NCBI GenBank assembly: GCA_023248545.1
Contig: JAHFEF010000016.1
Coordinates: 1 to 39,692, forward strand
DNA from: Myxococcales bacterium
GTDB lineage: Bacteria > Myxococcota > UBA727 > JABDBI01
Direction: 5' to 3'
Length of the DNA stretch: 39,692 nucleotides
In this document: one piece after another, positions 23,596 through 32,019 of the stretch
How positions within the stretch are numbered: the first letter of the stretch is position 1
How the letters are laid out: each line of letters opens with the position of its first letter
Position numbers and translations under genes: made by a program
The notes under the pieces: generated by a model
The model's input: the letters and a program-made list of their open reading frames with translations, nothing else
Databases searched by the model: none
What the model was told of the DNA's origin: nothing

Positions 23596-24292
23596 ACGAA
23601 TTCCCCATTAATTCAATCAACCCATTTGGGTTATCAATGTGCGTCCAATGGCCCGCATTTTTGAGCACATGCACACGCTCTGATTCACCCAGATTCATGT
23701 GCGAATGGCGCTCGGCGCGTACAAAGTCTGTGTTTGGCCTTGGAACAATTGCCGTCGTCCCAAAAGAGATCAACAGCTGCTCGATGTTTTGCAAGTCAAA
23801 TCTCCAGACGAGACCCTCGGGGGTCTCTGCCAAGTTTGTCGTCATCCACGCGGCAATATCACGCGACAGGCCTTGGGCCAAAATCGCCTGCTGAACAGCT
23901 TGGCGATTGGGTTGTGGCATTTTGATTTTTTTCAATTCCTGAACCGTTTTGTAAGTATGCTCTGGCTCTTTCAAGCCGGGCTCCGCATCCCACACCCAGA
24001 CTTGTTGAACTGGCCTGATCTCGTTCAGACGCAAAGCCACTTTGCCGCCAAACGAATGCCCAATCAGCATATCTGGTTGAATGCCCAAGTGCGAAACCAG
24101 TTCGAGCACTTCTTGGGCGCATTGTTGAAGCGTCGTGGCCTGAAAATCCAAATCTGGTAGAATAACTTGCCAGGCTGGAAATTTCTGCGTGATCAGCTTG
24201 GCAATGCCCATCACGTTGCGTGAGGACCCCATGATGCCATGAATCAAGATCGCATGCTTTTGTCCCGTGCCGACAATTTGAAAACCGAGCAT
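23564..24292 (-). CDS. alpha/beta-fold hydrolase (YbfF-like)
   Basis: This 242-residue cytosolic hydrolase carries the nucleophile elbow GHSFGGKVAL, the oxyanion region HGIMGSSRNV, and the catalytic His in KNAGHWTHIDNP. The size and the HAILIHGIMGS opening resemble YbfF-type esterases acting on acyl-CoA or carboxyl esters; the substrate cannot be told. AAGGGG is too close to the ATG (about 1 nt) to be a normal ribosome-binding site. It is divergent from a small exported protein and overlaps vapC by 32 bp. Confidence 0.87.
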   Translation of the reverse strand: MLGFQIVGTGQKHAILIHGIMGSSRNVMGIAKLITQKFPAWQVILPDLDFQATTLQQCAQEVLELVSHLGIQPDMLIGHSFGGKVALRLNEIRPVQQVWVWDAEPGLKEPEHTYKTVQELKKIKMPQPNRQAVQQAILAQGLSRDIAAWMTTNLAETPEGLVWRFDLQNIEQLLISFGTTAIVPRPNTDFVRAERHSHMNLGESERVHVLKNAGHWTHIDNPNGLIELMGNSFTRADLSMKV

Positions 24293-24336
24293 TCCCCTTG
24301 AATAATCAGTTTTTCATGCTAAAACAAGCACCCTGT

Positions 24337-24816
24337 ATGAGAATATTATTTTTATTGTCTTTTATAGTATTATCGAACACAGCTTCCAGCTATCCAGAAA
24401 ATTCAGATTTAGGCGCTCAACTAATAGAAACCGCCACATACTGGGAGAACTTGCGGGAATATGATGTGGCTGGCTATTTTTTCGAGTATGCTGGGTACTT
24501 TTTTAGTGATCGCCAAGATCATCATGCTGCGGCTGTTGCGTATATGAACGCAGCGCAAGCCTATAATCAAGCCGATGACGACGAGGCGTCGCAACTGACG
24601 CTACAACACTATTGGCACGAAATGGAACTGGTTCAGCTCAACCAGGTTACTGCCCCGGCCCCACCAACCAGACGGCCTCAGCCTTCGCAACGATTTGTTT
24701 CTCTGAGTTCCGTATCTCACCAAGAACCCGATACTCAGCCTTGGTATTATCTTGGGGGACTTCACAGGTGCACTCAGCTGTCAGCGTCCCTCGACCTTTT
24801 TTCACATACTCCATAG
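24337..24816 (+). CDS. small exported hypothetical protein, 3' part antisense to DUF4442 gene
   Basis: From the ATG at 24337 this 159-residue protein has a clear signal peptide (RILFLLSFIVLSNTASS) and a mature part with Tyr/Ala-rich helices (YDVAGYFFEYAGYFF, AAAVAYMNAAQAYNQAD) that resemble one or two TPR-like hairpins. Residues after about 104 are Pro/Ser-rich and are read antisense to the DUF4442 gene for 170 bp. The N-terminal part looks genuine. The C-terminal part may be a read-through extension after loss of an earlier stop. An upstream ATG at 24316 is an alternative start. Confidence 0.5.
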   Translation: MRILFLLSFIVLSNTASSYPENSDLGAQLIETATYWENLREYDVAGYFFEYAGYFFSDRQDHHAAAVAYMNAAQAYNQADDDEASQLTLQHYWHEMELVQLNQVTAPAPPTRRPQPSQRFVSLSSVSHQEPDTQPWYYLGGLHRCTQLSASLDLFSHTP

Positions 24817-25108
24817 ATAAATTTTTCAGAATCCCCCGGGCGTTTTCCGGCAAGCTGTAATTAATTGCCAAACCCGTCGCCAGCTCACCCAGATTCATCA
24901 TGCTCACTGCATGCAAAGACTTTAAATGGTTCCGAACGGCCCGGCGATCGCGCATGCTCACGCGCGCATAGCCCGGTCTGAGCTCTTCCACATGCGGGTT
25001 AATGGTCGAACTGTAAGGCGCAGCCAACCCCACAAAACGGCTAAACATCTGTTTTCCCAGGGGAATTCTCTCAAGTCGATCATAGGCACGTTGAATAAAG
25101 TTAGGCAT
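24647..25108 (-). CDS. DUF4442 hotdog-fold protein, probable thioesterase-like
   Basis: This 153-residue protein matches the DUF4442 family of hotdog-fold proteins related to PaaI/YiiD thioesterases. HAVSMMNLGELATGLAINYSL is the core helix segment, with the KSLHAVSM motif at its start. AAGGGAGG lies 8 nt upstream of the ATG at 25108 and fixes the start. The substrate is unknown. It is divergent from mraZ, and its upstream region is shared with the MraZ operator. The 3' end overlaps the small exported protein by 170 bp. Confidence 0.82.
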   Translation of the reverse strand: MPNFIQRAYDRLERIPLGKQMFSRFVGLAAPYSSTINPHVEELRPGYARVSMRDRRAVRNHLKSLHAVSMMNLGELATGLAINYSLPENARGILKNLSMEYVKKGRGTLTAECTCEVPQDNTKAEYRVLGEIRNSEKQIVAKAEAVWLVGPGQ

Positions 25109-25122
25109 ACAGCAAACCTCCC

Positions 25123-25179
25123 TTGACAATTTGAGTGGAATCTAGTGGAATTGAGTGGGAATAGCAATTTTTTTATTAT
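25123..25179 (+). promoter_or_regulatory. mraZ promoter region
   Basis: Two overlapping candidates exist. TTGACA (25123-25128) with TGGAAT (25146-25151) at 17-bp spacing overlaps the MraZ boxes. TTGAGT (25151-25156) with TATTAT (25174-25179), also at 17 bp, ends 4 nt before the mraZ ATG. No Shine-Dalgarno precedes mraZ. Confidence 0.5.
25133..25162 (+). promoter_or_regulatory. MraZ boxes (three 10-bp direct repeats)
   Basis: GAGTGGAATC (25133-25142), TAGTGGAATT (25143-25152) and GAGTGGGAAT (25153-25162) are direct repeats with a 10-bp period. MraZ is known to repress the dcw operon by binding GTGGGA-type repeats with this spacing. Position just before mraZ fits exactly. Confidence 0.85.
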
Positions 25180-25183
25180 TTAT

Positions 25184-25630
25184 ATGTTTAGAGGATTAAA
25201 CGAGCATCTATTAGATGATAAAGGCCGTGTGGCCTTTCCCATCGAGTTTCGCCAGGCACTGGCGGGAGATCAATTTGTTTTGACGTTGTCACTGTATGAA
25301 CCCTGTCTGGTCGCGATGACGCTCAGCGATTTTGAAGCACAGGCTGAAAAATTGAGATCACTGCCCGCCAGCAACCCAGCGGTAACTGAGTTTAAACGCC
25401 TGGTGATCGCTTCTAGTTTTGTCGCCAGCATCGACAAAGCAGGCCGTGTGGCGATCCCCAAAGAGCTCCGAGCCTATGCTGGCCTCGAGCGAGAAATGAT
25501 TTGGGCAGGCATGCTCGATCGAATCGAAGTCTGGTCCAAAGAACGATGGAATGAAAAAAATCGACTGCGCCTGTCTAATCAAGAAGCACTTGAAAAATTA
25601 CGTCTAACCCTGGAGAAATTTGGTTTATAA
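25184..25630 (+). CDS. mraZ: transcriptional regulator MraZ
   Basis: This 148-residue protein has two AbrB-like SpoVT domains: RGLNEHLLDDKGRVAFPIEFRQAL near residues 3-26 and SFVASIDKAGRVAIPKELRAYAG near 84-106, each with the DKGR/DKAGR core. MraZ forms a ring and represses its own operon through the three repeats at 25133-25162. The ATG at 25184 matches the MFRG start of the family; the extra upstream frame is noncoding operator. It starts the division/cell-wall cluster, 2 bp before rsmH. Confidence 0.96.
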   Translation: MFRGLNEHLLDDKGRVAFPIEFRQALAGDQFVLTLSLYEPCLVAMTLSDFEAQAEKLRSLPASNPAVTEFKRLVIASSFVASIDKAGRVAIPKELRAYAGLEREMIWAGMLDRIEVWSKERWNEKNRLRLSNQEALEKLRLTLEKFGL

Positions 25631-25632
25631 TC

Positions 25633-26511
25633 ATGTTTGAACATCTGCCCATCATGCCCCACGAGATCCTTCGGAACCTGGCCATCCAGCCTGGCTCCGT
25701 CGTGGCTGATGTCACAGCTGGTGGCGGTGGGCATCTCAGATTGTTGGCCAAAGCCGTTGGCCCCAAAGGCCTGGTGATTGCGTTAGACAAAGACAGCCGC
25801 GCGCATGAACCCGATGCCGCTGGCGGCGTCGCCCAAGAGTTCAAACAAGTTAAATTATTTAAAGCCACGTTTTCTGAGCTCCCCAGAATCTTGGCTGAAC
25901 AGAAAATCAAAGGCCTCGATGCCCTGCTGTGTGATCTCGGCGTATCTTCGCCGCAATTAGACACTGATACCCGTGGTTTTTCTTTTAGACACGATGGCCC
26001 ACTCGATATGCGCATGGATCAAAACGCGTATCCCTCAGCCTACGAGTTCATCAAACAAACTTCTGAAACCGACCTCGCGAATTTAATCTATCAATATGGC
26101 GAAGAACGCCAATCCAGGCGCATCGCCCGGGCAATTAAATCCGAAAAAAATCTGCCGAATTCAACATTAGGCCTCGCCAATATTATCCTCAAAGCCTACT
26201 CAGGGCCCCGTGGGAAAATCCACCCAGCCACCCGAACCTTTCAAGCCCTTCGCATCGCCGTCAATCAAGAGCTCCAAGAGTTAGAATCGCTGCTTCGACA
26301 CTTAGAGACGCTGATAAAACCCGGCGGCCGCGTGGCTTTTTTAAGTTTTCATAGCTTGGAAGACCGACCCATCAAGCACTATTTCAAACAACACCCAGAA
26401 TCTTGGCGTGTTCTTCATAAGAAGCCAATTACCGCATCTGAACAAGAGTTATCCCAAAATAAACGAGCCCAAAGCGCCAAATTGCGCATCGCAGAGAAAA
26501 TAAATATATGA
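25633..26511 (+). CDS. rsmH: 16S rRNA (cytosine-1402-N4)-methyltransferase
   Basis: This 292-residue SAM-dependent enzyme methylates C1402 of 16S rRNA near the P site. Visible motifs are HLPIMPHEILRNL, the SAM loop VTAGGGGHLRLL, LCDLGVSSPQLD and RGFSFRHDGPLDMRMD, RTFQALRIAVNQEL and FLSFHSLEDRPIKH. Length is slightly short of the usual 310. It starts 2 bp after mraZ and overlaps ftsL by 4 bp, as in the standard dcw order. Confidence 0.97.
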   Translation: MFEHLPIMPHEILRNLAIQPGSVVADVTAGGGGHLRLLAKAVGPKGLVIALDKDSRAHEPDAAGGVAQEFKQVKLFKATFSELPRILAEQKIKGLDALLCDLGVSSPQLDTDTRGFSFRHDGPLDMRMDQNAYPSAYEFIKQTSETDLANLIYQYGEERQSRRIARAIKSEKNLPNSTLGLANIILKAYSGPRGKIHPATRTFQALRIAVNQELQELESLLRHLETLIKPGGRVAFLSFHSLEDRPIKHYFKQHPESWRVLHKKPITASEQELSQNKRAQSAKLRIAEKINI

Positions 26512-26828
26512 ATAACGTATTATTTGCAGAAGCCATCAGTGAAATCAAAAGCAACCCTAGACTCAGCGTGATTCGCCACACGCGCCGGAAGACAGTCCTG
26601 CCCGTCATCGCGATGATTAGTTTTGCGCTGTCTCTCCTGCTGGTCACTTTTGTTCAAGTAGGAAGCTTTATCCAAGGCTATTCGATCGCCCAGCTTGAAC
26701 ACCAACAAGACGAGTTGCTACGCGATCTACAAGCGTTTAAGCTCGAAGAAGCTGTTTTAAAGCGACCCGAAAGAATTAGACGCCTGGCCACGCATGAACT
26801 TCACTTAACCCACCCCCGACTGCCATGA
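26508..26828 (+). CDS. ftsL: cell division protein FtsL
   Basis: This 106-residue protein is assigned by position and architecture: a short cytoplasmic basic segment, one membrane helix (LPVIAMISFALSLLLVTFVQVG), and a periplasmic coiled coil (QLEHQQDELLRDLQAFKLEEAVL). It lies between rsmH and ftsI with ATGA overlaps on both sides, the usual ftsL site. FtsL bridges FtsB/FtsQ and activates FtsWI. Sequence identity in this family is low, so the name rests mainly on context. Confidence 0.85.
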   Translation: MNNVLFAEAISEIKSNPRLSVIRHTRRKTVLPVIAMISFALSLLLVTFVQVGSFIQGYSIAQLEHQQDELLRDLQAFKLEEAVLKRPERIRRLATHELHLTHPRLP

Positions 26829-28489
26829 ACCTAAAAATCCGCCTGTATATCATTGTCACTCTGCTCGCTCTTGGCCTGGGAGTTGCTTTGATCAAGGCCG
26901 GTTTTTTGCAATTGGTTCGAGGATCAGCCCTCAAAGAACTCGCAGAACGACAGTATTCACGCGTGACACATTATTCTAGTTTCAGAGGAGATATCGTTGA
27001 TCGCCAAGGTCGTCTGCTGGCCACCAGCGTAGGCGTACACTCATTATATGCAGAGCCCAGGCGTATGAATCGCCCGGATCAAGTTGCCAAGACACTCAAA
27101 CACGCGATGCCCAGTTTAACCAATGCCCAACTGGAACGTCTGTCTTCAGATCGCAGTTTTGTTTGGCTGGCCCGACGTCTAGACCCCAATATATCACGCC
27201 GGATTGAAGACTTAAAACTAGACGGCATCGGCGTATCGCAAGAAGAACAGCGCTTTTATCCCAATCATGGCCTGCTGGGTCAGACATTGGGTTTTGTGAC
27301 CATCGATGGCCAATCTTTAGGGGGCGTCGAAAGAGCGTTCGAGCGCTATTTGAAACCCAAATCTTGGAGTGCGTTATCGCTTCAAGATGCCAGAAACAGA
27401 CCCATTCGAAGCTATTTGGCTCCCAACAGCGAAGACCTGTGGGGTGACCAAATCACACTGACCATCGATAGAAATGTCCAATTTGTCGCTGAAGAAGTCT
27501 TGGCCCAGACAGTTCGAGCTCACGGTGCCAAAGGCGGCTGGGCCATCGTTATGAAACCCAAAACAGGTGAGATTTTAGCGCTTGCCAATGTCCCGCTGAT
27601 AAACCCCAACAAACATGAGAAAAACTCAATAGCCAAAAGAAACAACGCCATTTCCAGAACCGGAGAACCCGGCTCGACGTTCAAAATGGTTACTTTCGCG
27701 ACGGCGTATGATTTGGGTCTGATTCACCCCGAAGAAAAAATCTATTGCGAAAAAGGCAAATGGGACCTGGGCTACATGGTCATCAAAGACATCATAGCCA
27801 AAGAATACCTGACCCCTGAGGAAATTTTCAAATACTCGAGCAATATTGGCACATATAAAATTGCCCAACGCATTGGCAAAGACAAGTTCTACGAGGCCAT
27901 CAAGCGCTTTGGTTATGGCGAATTGCCAGGCCTAAACTTATTGGAAGAAGCCAGGGGCTATGTATCGAAGCCAGAAACCTGGGGTTTAGCTCGGTTTGCT
28001 AATGTCAGCTTTGGCTATGGCATCATGGCCAGCAGTCTGCAAATGGCCCTGATGGTCAGCACGATTGCCAATGGCGGTGTTCGGGTTCCACCCAAAATTT
28101 TGAAAAACATCCAGCGAGCCAACGGCGAAGTTTATAACCCATTGCCAGAATATCGACCCGTGCGCGTCTTGAGCGAGCAGGCCGCCCAAGCCATGACCCA
28201 AATCATGGTCAGCGATACAGAAAGCGGCACCGGAAAACGAGCAGCGATTGCTGGAGTCAAAGTCGCCGGCAAGACGGGAACAGCCGAAAAACTTTCAGAA
28301 TCAGGGCGTTATGCAAAACACTTAAACTTAAGTTCTTTCGCTGGCTTTGCCCCAGCGGACAATCCACAGATAGTCGCCCTGGTCACCATCGACGAACCCA
28401 GAGGCGTTGCTTTTGGGGGCTACGTGGCCGCACCCGCCTGGCGTGAAATCGTCGAAGCCGCGTTGATTCAGGAAGGCAGTGTGTTATAA
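26825..28489 (+). CDS. ftsI: peptidoglycan transpeptidase FtsI (PBP3)
   Basis: This 554-residue class B penicillin-binding protein cross-links septal peptidoglycan. It has an N-terminal membrane anchor (about residues 5-27), a dimerisation region starting RGDIVDRQGRLLATSV (54-69), and the transpeptidase domain with SxxK at S284-K287 (EPGSTFKM), SxN at S338-N340 and KTG at 483-485. No PASTA repeat is present. It overlaps ftsL by 4 bp (ATGA) and is followed 8 bp later by murE. Confidence 0.96.
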   Translation: MNLKIRLYIIVTLLALGLGVALIKAGFLQLVRGSALKELAERQYSRVTHYSSFRGDIVDRQGRLLATSVGVHSLYAEPRRMNRPDQVAKTLKHAMPSLTNAQLERLSSDRSFVWLARRLDPNISRRIEDLKLDGIGVSQEEQRFYPNHGLLGQTLGFVTIDGQSLGGVERAFERYLKPKSWSALSLQDARNRPIRSYLAPNSEDLWGDQITLTIDRNVQFVAEEVLAQTVRAHGAKGGWAIVMKPKTGEILALANVPLINPNKHEKNSIAKRNNAISRTGEPGSTFKMVTFATAYDLGLIHPEEKIYCEKGKWDLGYMVIKDIIAKEYLTPEEIFKYSSNIGTYKIAQRIGKDKFYEAIKRFGYGELPGLNLLEEARGYVSKPETWGLARFANVSFGYGIMASSLQMALMVSTIANGGVRVPPKILKNIQRANGEVYNPLPEYRPVRVLSEQAAQAMTQIMVSDTESGTGKRAAIAGVKVAGKTGTAEKLSESGRYAKHLNLSSFAGFAPADNPQIVALVTIDEPRGVAFGGYVAAPAWREIVEAALIQEGSVL

Positions 28490-28497
28490 ATCAGCCT

Positions 28498-29934
28498 GTG
28501 CTCTCTCTAAAACCCCTCAACACCCTGGCCCACAAAGATCCCGAAGGCCCCATTACGCTTGATTCGCGCAAAGCTGGACCAGGTGTTATTTTTGTGGCTT
28601 CCAAGGGCGCCACGCCTGGCTCTAAAGACGGACATGATTTTGTAACCCAAGCTATTTCAAATGGCTGCACAGGTTTGATCCTAGAGCGCACAGATTTAGA
28701 CATCCCGACGCACATTCCCGTTTGGCTGGCTAAAAATAGCCGCATTGCAGCAGCGATCTTAGCCGAAAAAGCCGCCGGATACCCTTCCAAGAAATTAAAT
28801 CTTTGCGGCGTCACGGGCACCAATGGTAAAACCACCGTTACTTTTTTATTGGCCAGCATTGTCAGCGCTTACGGACGCAAAGCCGGTGTCTTGGGAACGC
28901 TGGGCGCAGGGCCACTTGATAACCTCCAATATTTTGGGTTCACCACACCAGAAGCTGAAAATTTAAGCGCCTACTTGGCTGATATGCATGCCCAAGGTTT
29001 TGAACAAGTTGCCATCGAGGTCTCTTCGCATGCACTGGCCACTCACAGAGTCGACGGCCTGGTATTTAAAGCCGCGGCATTCACGAACCTGAGCCAGGAT
29101 CATCTTGATTTTCATGGTGACCTAGAAAGCTATCTGAAAGCCAAAACAAGACTATTTACAGAATTGCTTCCTAAAGATGGGGTAGCAATACTGCCGGAAA
29201 CCAGGCTTGCCTGCCATAGCCTTGGCGAAGGCAGGCCCCTCTTAACCTGGGGCTACACACCTAAAGCAGATATAGAAGCCTCTGAAATCCAACCGAACGA
29301 CCAGGGGATTAATTTTAAGCTGCGCATCAAAAATCAAACTGCCGATATCAAAAGTCCCCTATTTGGGCGCTTTAATATTGACAACATGCTGTGCGCAGCT
29401 GGTCTCGCTTATGCCACAGGAATCCCCATCAAAGCGATCGCGGCAGGACTCACGCACGCTGTGATTCCCAAAGGCCGCTTAGAGCGCATCTCTTTCCAAA
29501 AACCAGCCGTGTTTGTCGACTTCGCACACACACCCGATGCCCTCAAGCAAACCCTACAAACACTTCGTGAAATCTGCGAGGGCCGATTAATTCTCGTCTT
29601 TGGGTGTGGCGGAGACCGAGACAGAAGCAAGCGCCCCCAAATGACCCAAATTGCAGCCAATCATGCAGACTTAGTTTATATCACGCTGGACAATCCCCGG
29701 CATGAAGACCCTCAACAAATCATCGCCGACATGGCCCCCTTGCCTGACATGCGCGTGATTTTGGATCGCAAACAAGCCATCGAAGAAGCCATTCTGAAAG
29801 CAAATCCAAGCGATATCATATTGATTGCCGGCAAAGGACATGAAACAACTCAGCAAATAGGAGACGTGTATCGCCCCTTTGACGATGCTCAAATTGCCCA
29901 TGAAATCCTACTCCACCGACACCCGAACCCTTAA
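28498..29934 (+). CDS. murE: UDP-MurNAc-tripeptide (meso-DAP) ligase MurE
   Basis: This 478-residue cytosolic Mur ligase adds the third residue of the stem peptide. The P-loop is GTNGKTT at 107-113, the carbamylated Lys is probably K217 in YLKAKTRLF, and the DNPR motif at 398-401 (TLDNPRHEDP) marks meso-diaminopimelate as substrate. HGDLESY and GRLERI are also typical. The GTG start at 28498 lies 8 bp after ftsI; the only GGAAGG is about 20 nt upstream. The 3' end overlaps the murF start by 35 bp. Confidence 0.96.
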   Translation: MLSLKPLNTLAHKDPEGPITLDSRKAGPGVIFVASKGATPGSKDGHDFVTQAISNGCTGLILERTDLDIPTHIPVWLAKNSRIAAAILAEKAAGYPSKKLNLCGVTGTNGKTTVTFLLASIVSAYGRKAGVLGTLGAGPLDNLQYFGFTTPEAENLSAYLADMHAQGFEQVAIEVSSHALATHRVDGLVFKAAAFTNLSQDHLDFHGDLESYLKAKTRLFTELLPKDGVAILPETRLACHSLGEGRPLLTWGYTPKADIEASEIQPNDQGINFKLRIKNQTADIKSPLFGRFNIDNMLCAAGLAYATGIPIKAIAAGLTHAVIPKGRLERISFQKPAVFVDFAHTPDALKQTLQTLREICEGRLILVFGCGGDRDRSKRPQMTQIAANHADLVYITLDNPRHEDPQQIIADMAPLPDMRVILDRKQAIEEAILKANPSDIILIAGKGHETTQQIGDVYRPFDDAQIAHEILLHRHPNP

Positions 29935-31195
29935 GCCTGGCGACATCTTCGTCGCCATCCAAGGCGATAATTTTGACGGACATGATTTTGTGGAGGAAGC
30001 TTTTCAAAAAGGAGCTTCTTGGGCCATTGTCCGCGACGACTATGCTTGGAATCGCGCCAATATCACGCGTGTGTCAGATACCCTCAAGGCGCTACAAGAT
30101 TTAGCCCACGAGCATCTCCTCAAAATGCCCGCCAAGCGTGTAGCCCTCACTGGCTCAGCTGGCAAGACTACTACCAAAGAACTCATTGCAGTAGCCTTGC
30201 GAGCTTGTTTGGGCGAGAAAGCCGTGTTCGTGAGTTCGGGCAACCAAAATAATCATCTAGGCTTGCCGCTATCTGCCCTCAAAGTCACGCCTGAACATAA
30301 AATCGCTGTATTTGAAATGGGCATGAACCACTTTGGCGAAATCGCGCTCTTGGCAAAAATCGCCCAACCTCATATTGGCTTGATTACCAATATTGGCTCG
30401 GCCCATGCAGGCAATCTGGGTGGCCCTGAAGGAATCGCTAAGGCCAAAGCCGAATTATTTGAAGCCCTGACCGAGAAGGACATGGGCATTGTAAACGCTG
30501 ATGACCCCAGGTGCGTCCGAGAAGCAGACTTAAAACTCAAAGCCAAAAAACTCTCTTTTGGCAAAGCTTCTTGGGCCGATGTTCGGATTTTGGATGATGC
30601 TAAGCCCGTATTTTCTTACCAAGGTCAAACGGTCTCTGTTAACTTCCCTCTGCTGGGCCAGCACAATGTCCAAAATGCCGGCGGCGCACTAGCTGTTGCC
30701 ATGGCTTTAGGTTTAGATTTCAAACAAGCGGCGCTAGGCTTAGAACAAGTCAAGCCTGTCAAAGGCCGTCTTCAAAAACAGGTGCTACCCAATGGTGCGA
30801 TCTTGCTAGACGATACCTACAATGCCAACCCTGAGTCCATGGAAGCTGGCCTCACCGTGCTGGCTGGCTTTGAGGGCAGGCGCAAAATAGCTGTTCTCGG
30901 CGACATGGCAGAACTGGGTGACTCGGCCGAAGATAAGCATCATGCTTTAGGCGCTGCCTGCGCTCAAAAAAAGATAGATTTACTCTTTGCCTGCGGCACG
31001 CATGCCAAGCATTACGGCGAGGGCGCTTTCGAGGCAGGATTTCCCATGGGTAATTTCGCCTGGGCCCCTGACAGCGCAGCCCTCGGTCAATTAGCAGCTG
31101 CCCAAATTCAGCCTAACGACGTGATTTGGGTCAAGGGCTCCAGAATCATGAAAATGGAACTGGCTGTTAACGCGATAGCCCAGCACCTAGCCTGA
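29900..31195 (+). CDS. murF: UDP-MurNAc-tripeptide D-Ala-D-Ala ligase MurF
   Basis: This 431-residue ligase adds D-Ala-D-Ala to complete the pentapeptide. Motifs are STDTRTLKPGDIFVAIQG at the N terminus, the P-loop GSAGKTTTKE, FEMGMNHFGEI, NIGSAHAGNLGG and LLDDTYNANPESM. The N terminus starts almost directly at the STDTRT motif, so about 20 residues usual in the family (first strand and helix) are missing; ATG 29885 adds only five. The gene overlaps murE by 35 bp. mraY, which normally follows, is absent; instead convergent psd overlaps the 3' end by 29 bp. Confidence 0.93.
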   Translation: MKSYSTDTRTLKPGDIFVAIQGDNFDGHDFVEEAFQKGASWAIVRDDYAWNRANITRVSDTLKALQDLAHEHLLKMPAKRVALTGSAGKTTTKELIAVALRACLGEKAVFVSSGNQNNHLGLPLSALKVTPEHKIAVFEMGMNHFGEIALLAKIAQPHIGLITNIGSAHAGNLGGPEGIAKAKAELFEALTEKDMGIVNADDPRCVREADLKLKAKKLSFGKASWADVRILDDAKPVFSYQGQTVSVNFPLLGQHNVQNAGGALAVAMALGLDFKQAALGLEQVKPVKGRLQKQVLPNGAILLDDTYNANPESMEAGLTVLAGFEGRRKIAVLGDMAELGDSAEDKHHALGAACAQKKIDLLFACGTHAKHYGEGAFEAGFPMGNFAWAPDSAALGQLAAAQIQPNDVIWVKGSRIMKMELAVNAIAQHLA

Positions 31196-31955
31196 CGGGG
31201 GAACCTACAGCACCGCATTCAAGTTGAGCTTTTGTGATCAATACGACAGTTGATCCAAACTCAAAATAGCCAAGCTCTTCGCCCTTTTGAAACACGCGGG
31301 TTTGATAATGCTTCTCAATCACGGACGAACCCCTGATATTGGTGGTGAGTTCTGGGTCAAATGCCACTTTGACTTTGCCGACCATGGTTGCCCCCACAGC
31401 GACTAAAATGGCTTCTTCGCCCAGCCAACAGATAATTCGCTCATTGACACAAAAAAGCGGGTTAATATTCTGAACGGCCCAAGCATTCACAGGCCATAAA
31501 TAACCCGGGATATAGCGTGCTTTCGTGACCCGGGCTTCAAGCGGCATATGAAACCGGTGATAATCTTTAGGCGCCAAATAAATCGTCGCATAATAGCCAC
31601 TTTGAAATTCCAATGCCTCCTCACCAAGCAAGCGAGACAGCGAGTAGGTCTGGCCTTTGATTTGCAATAGCTGGCCGTTTTGAATTTGTCCGCATTGTCC
31701 AAAAACCCCATCGCAAGGGCTCACGATTTCAGCTGAATCGATGGGCCGAAGACCGGGTTTAAGCTCACGGATAAAAAAATCTTGAAGCGATTCAAAACTT
31801 CTGAGCGGCTTTTGGATTTCAGAAAAATTAACCCCAAAATGGCGCCCAAAAGCTCTTAGGAAAACCTCCCTGAAAAAGAGCGGCAATCGAAGAGCTGCCA
31901 GCTTACCCATCCAACATGAAATCAAATTTTTTGGCAAAAGCCATAGTAAAAACAT
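31167..31955 (-). CDS. psd: phosphatidylserine decarboxylase proenzyme
   Basis: This 262-residue membrane-associated enzyme makes phosphatidylethanolamine. The self-cleavage site is FGST at 233-236, cut between G234 and S235 to give the pyruvoyl group. D82 (SPCDG) and H133 (KDYHRFH) complete the self-processing triad, and SLQDFFIREL near residue 56 is typical. AGGG about 7 nt upstream supports the ATG at 31955. No pssA gene is in the window. The 3' end overlaps murF by 29 bp on the opposite strand. Confidence 0.93.
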   Translation of the reverse strand: MFLLWLLPKNLISCWMGKLAALRLPLFFREVFLRAFGRHFGVNFSEIQKPLRSFESLQDFFIRELKPGLRPIDSAEIVSPCDGVFGQCGQIQNGQLLQIKGQTYSLSRLLGEEALEFQSGYYATIYLAPKDYHRFHMPLEARVTKARYIPGYLWPVNAWAVQNINPLFCVNERIICWLGEEAILVAVGATMVGKVKVAFDPELTTNIRGSSVIEKHYQTRVFQKGEELGYFEFGSTVVLITKAQLECGAVGSPVRLGAGLSR

Positions 31956-32019
31956 CCAGTGACCCTGGCATATTTAGAAAAGCTAGCCAATTCCTCAGGT
32001 TCTGGACTAGCATCCGCGC

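Noticed and set aside
23699..24160. 153-codon plus-strand open frame inside the hydrolase gene
   Set aside because: The alpha/beta hydrolase on the minus strand has its full set of motifs; the opposite frame has none.
24293..24330. Leaderless promoter for the hydrolase gene (TTGTTT-17-TATTCA, 6 nt before ATG)
   Set aside because: Both hexamers have only three consensus bases, so it was not counted with the stronger cases.
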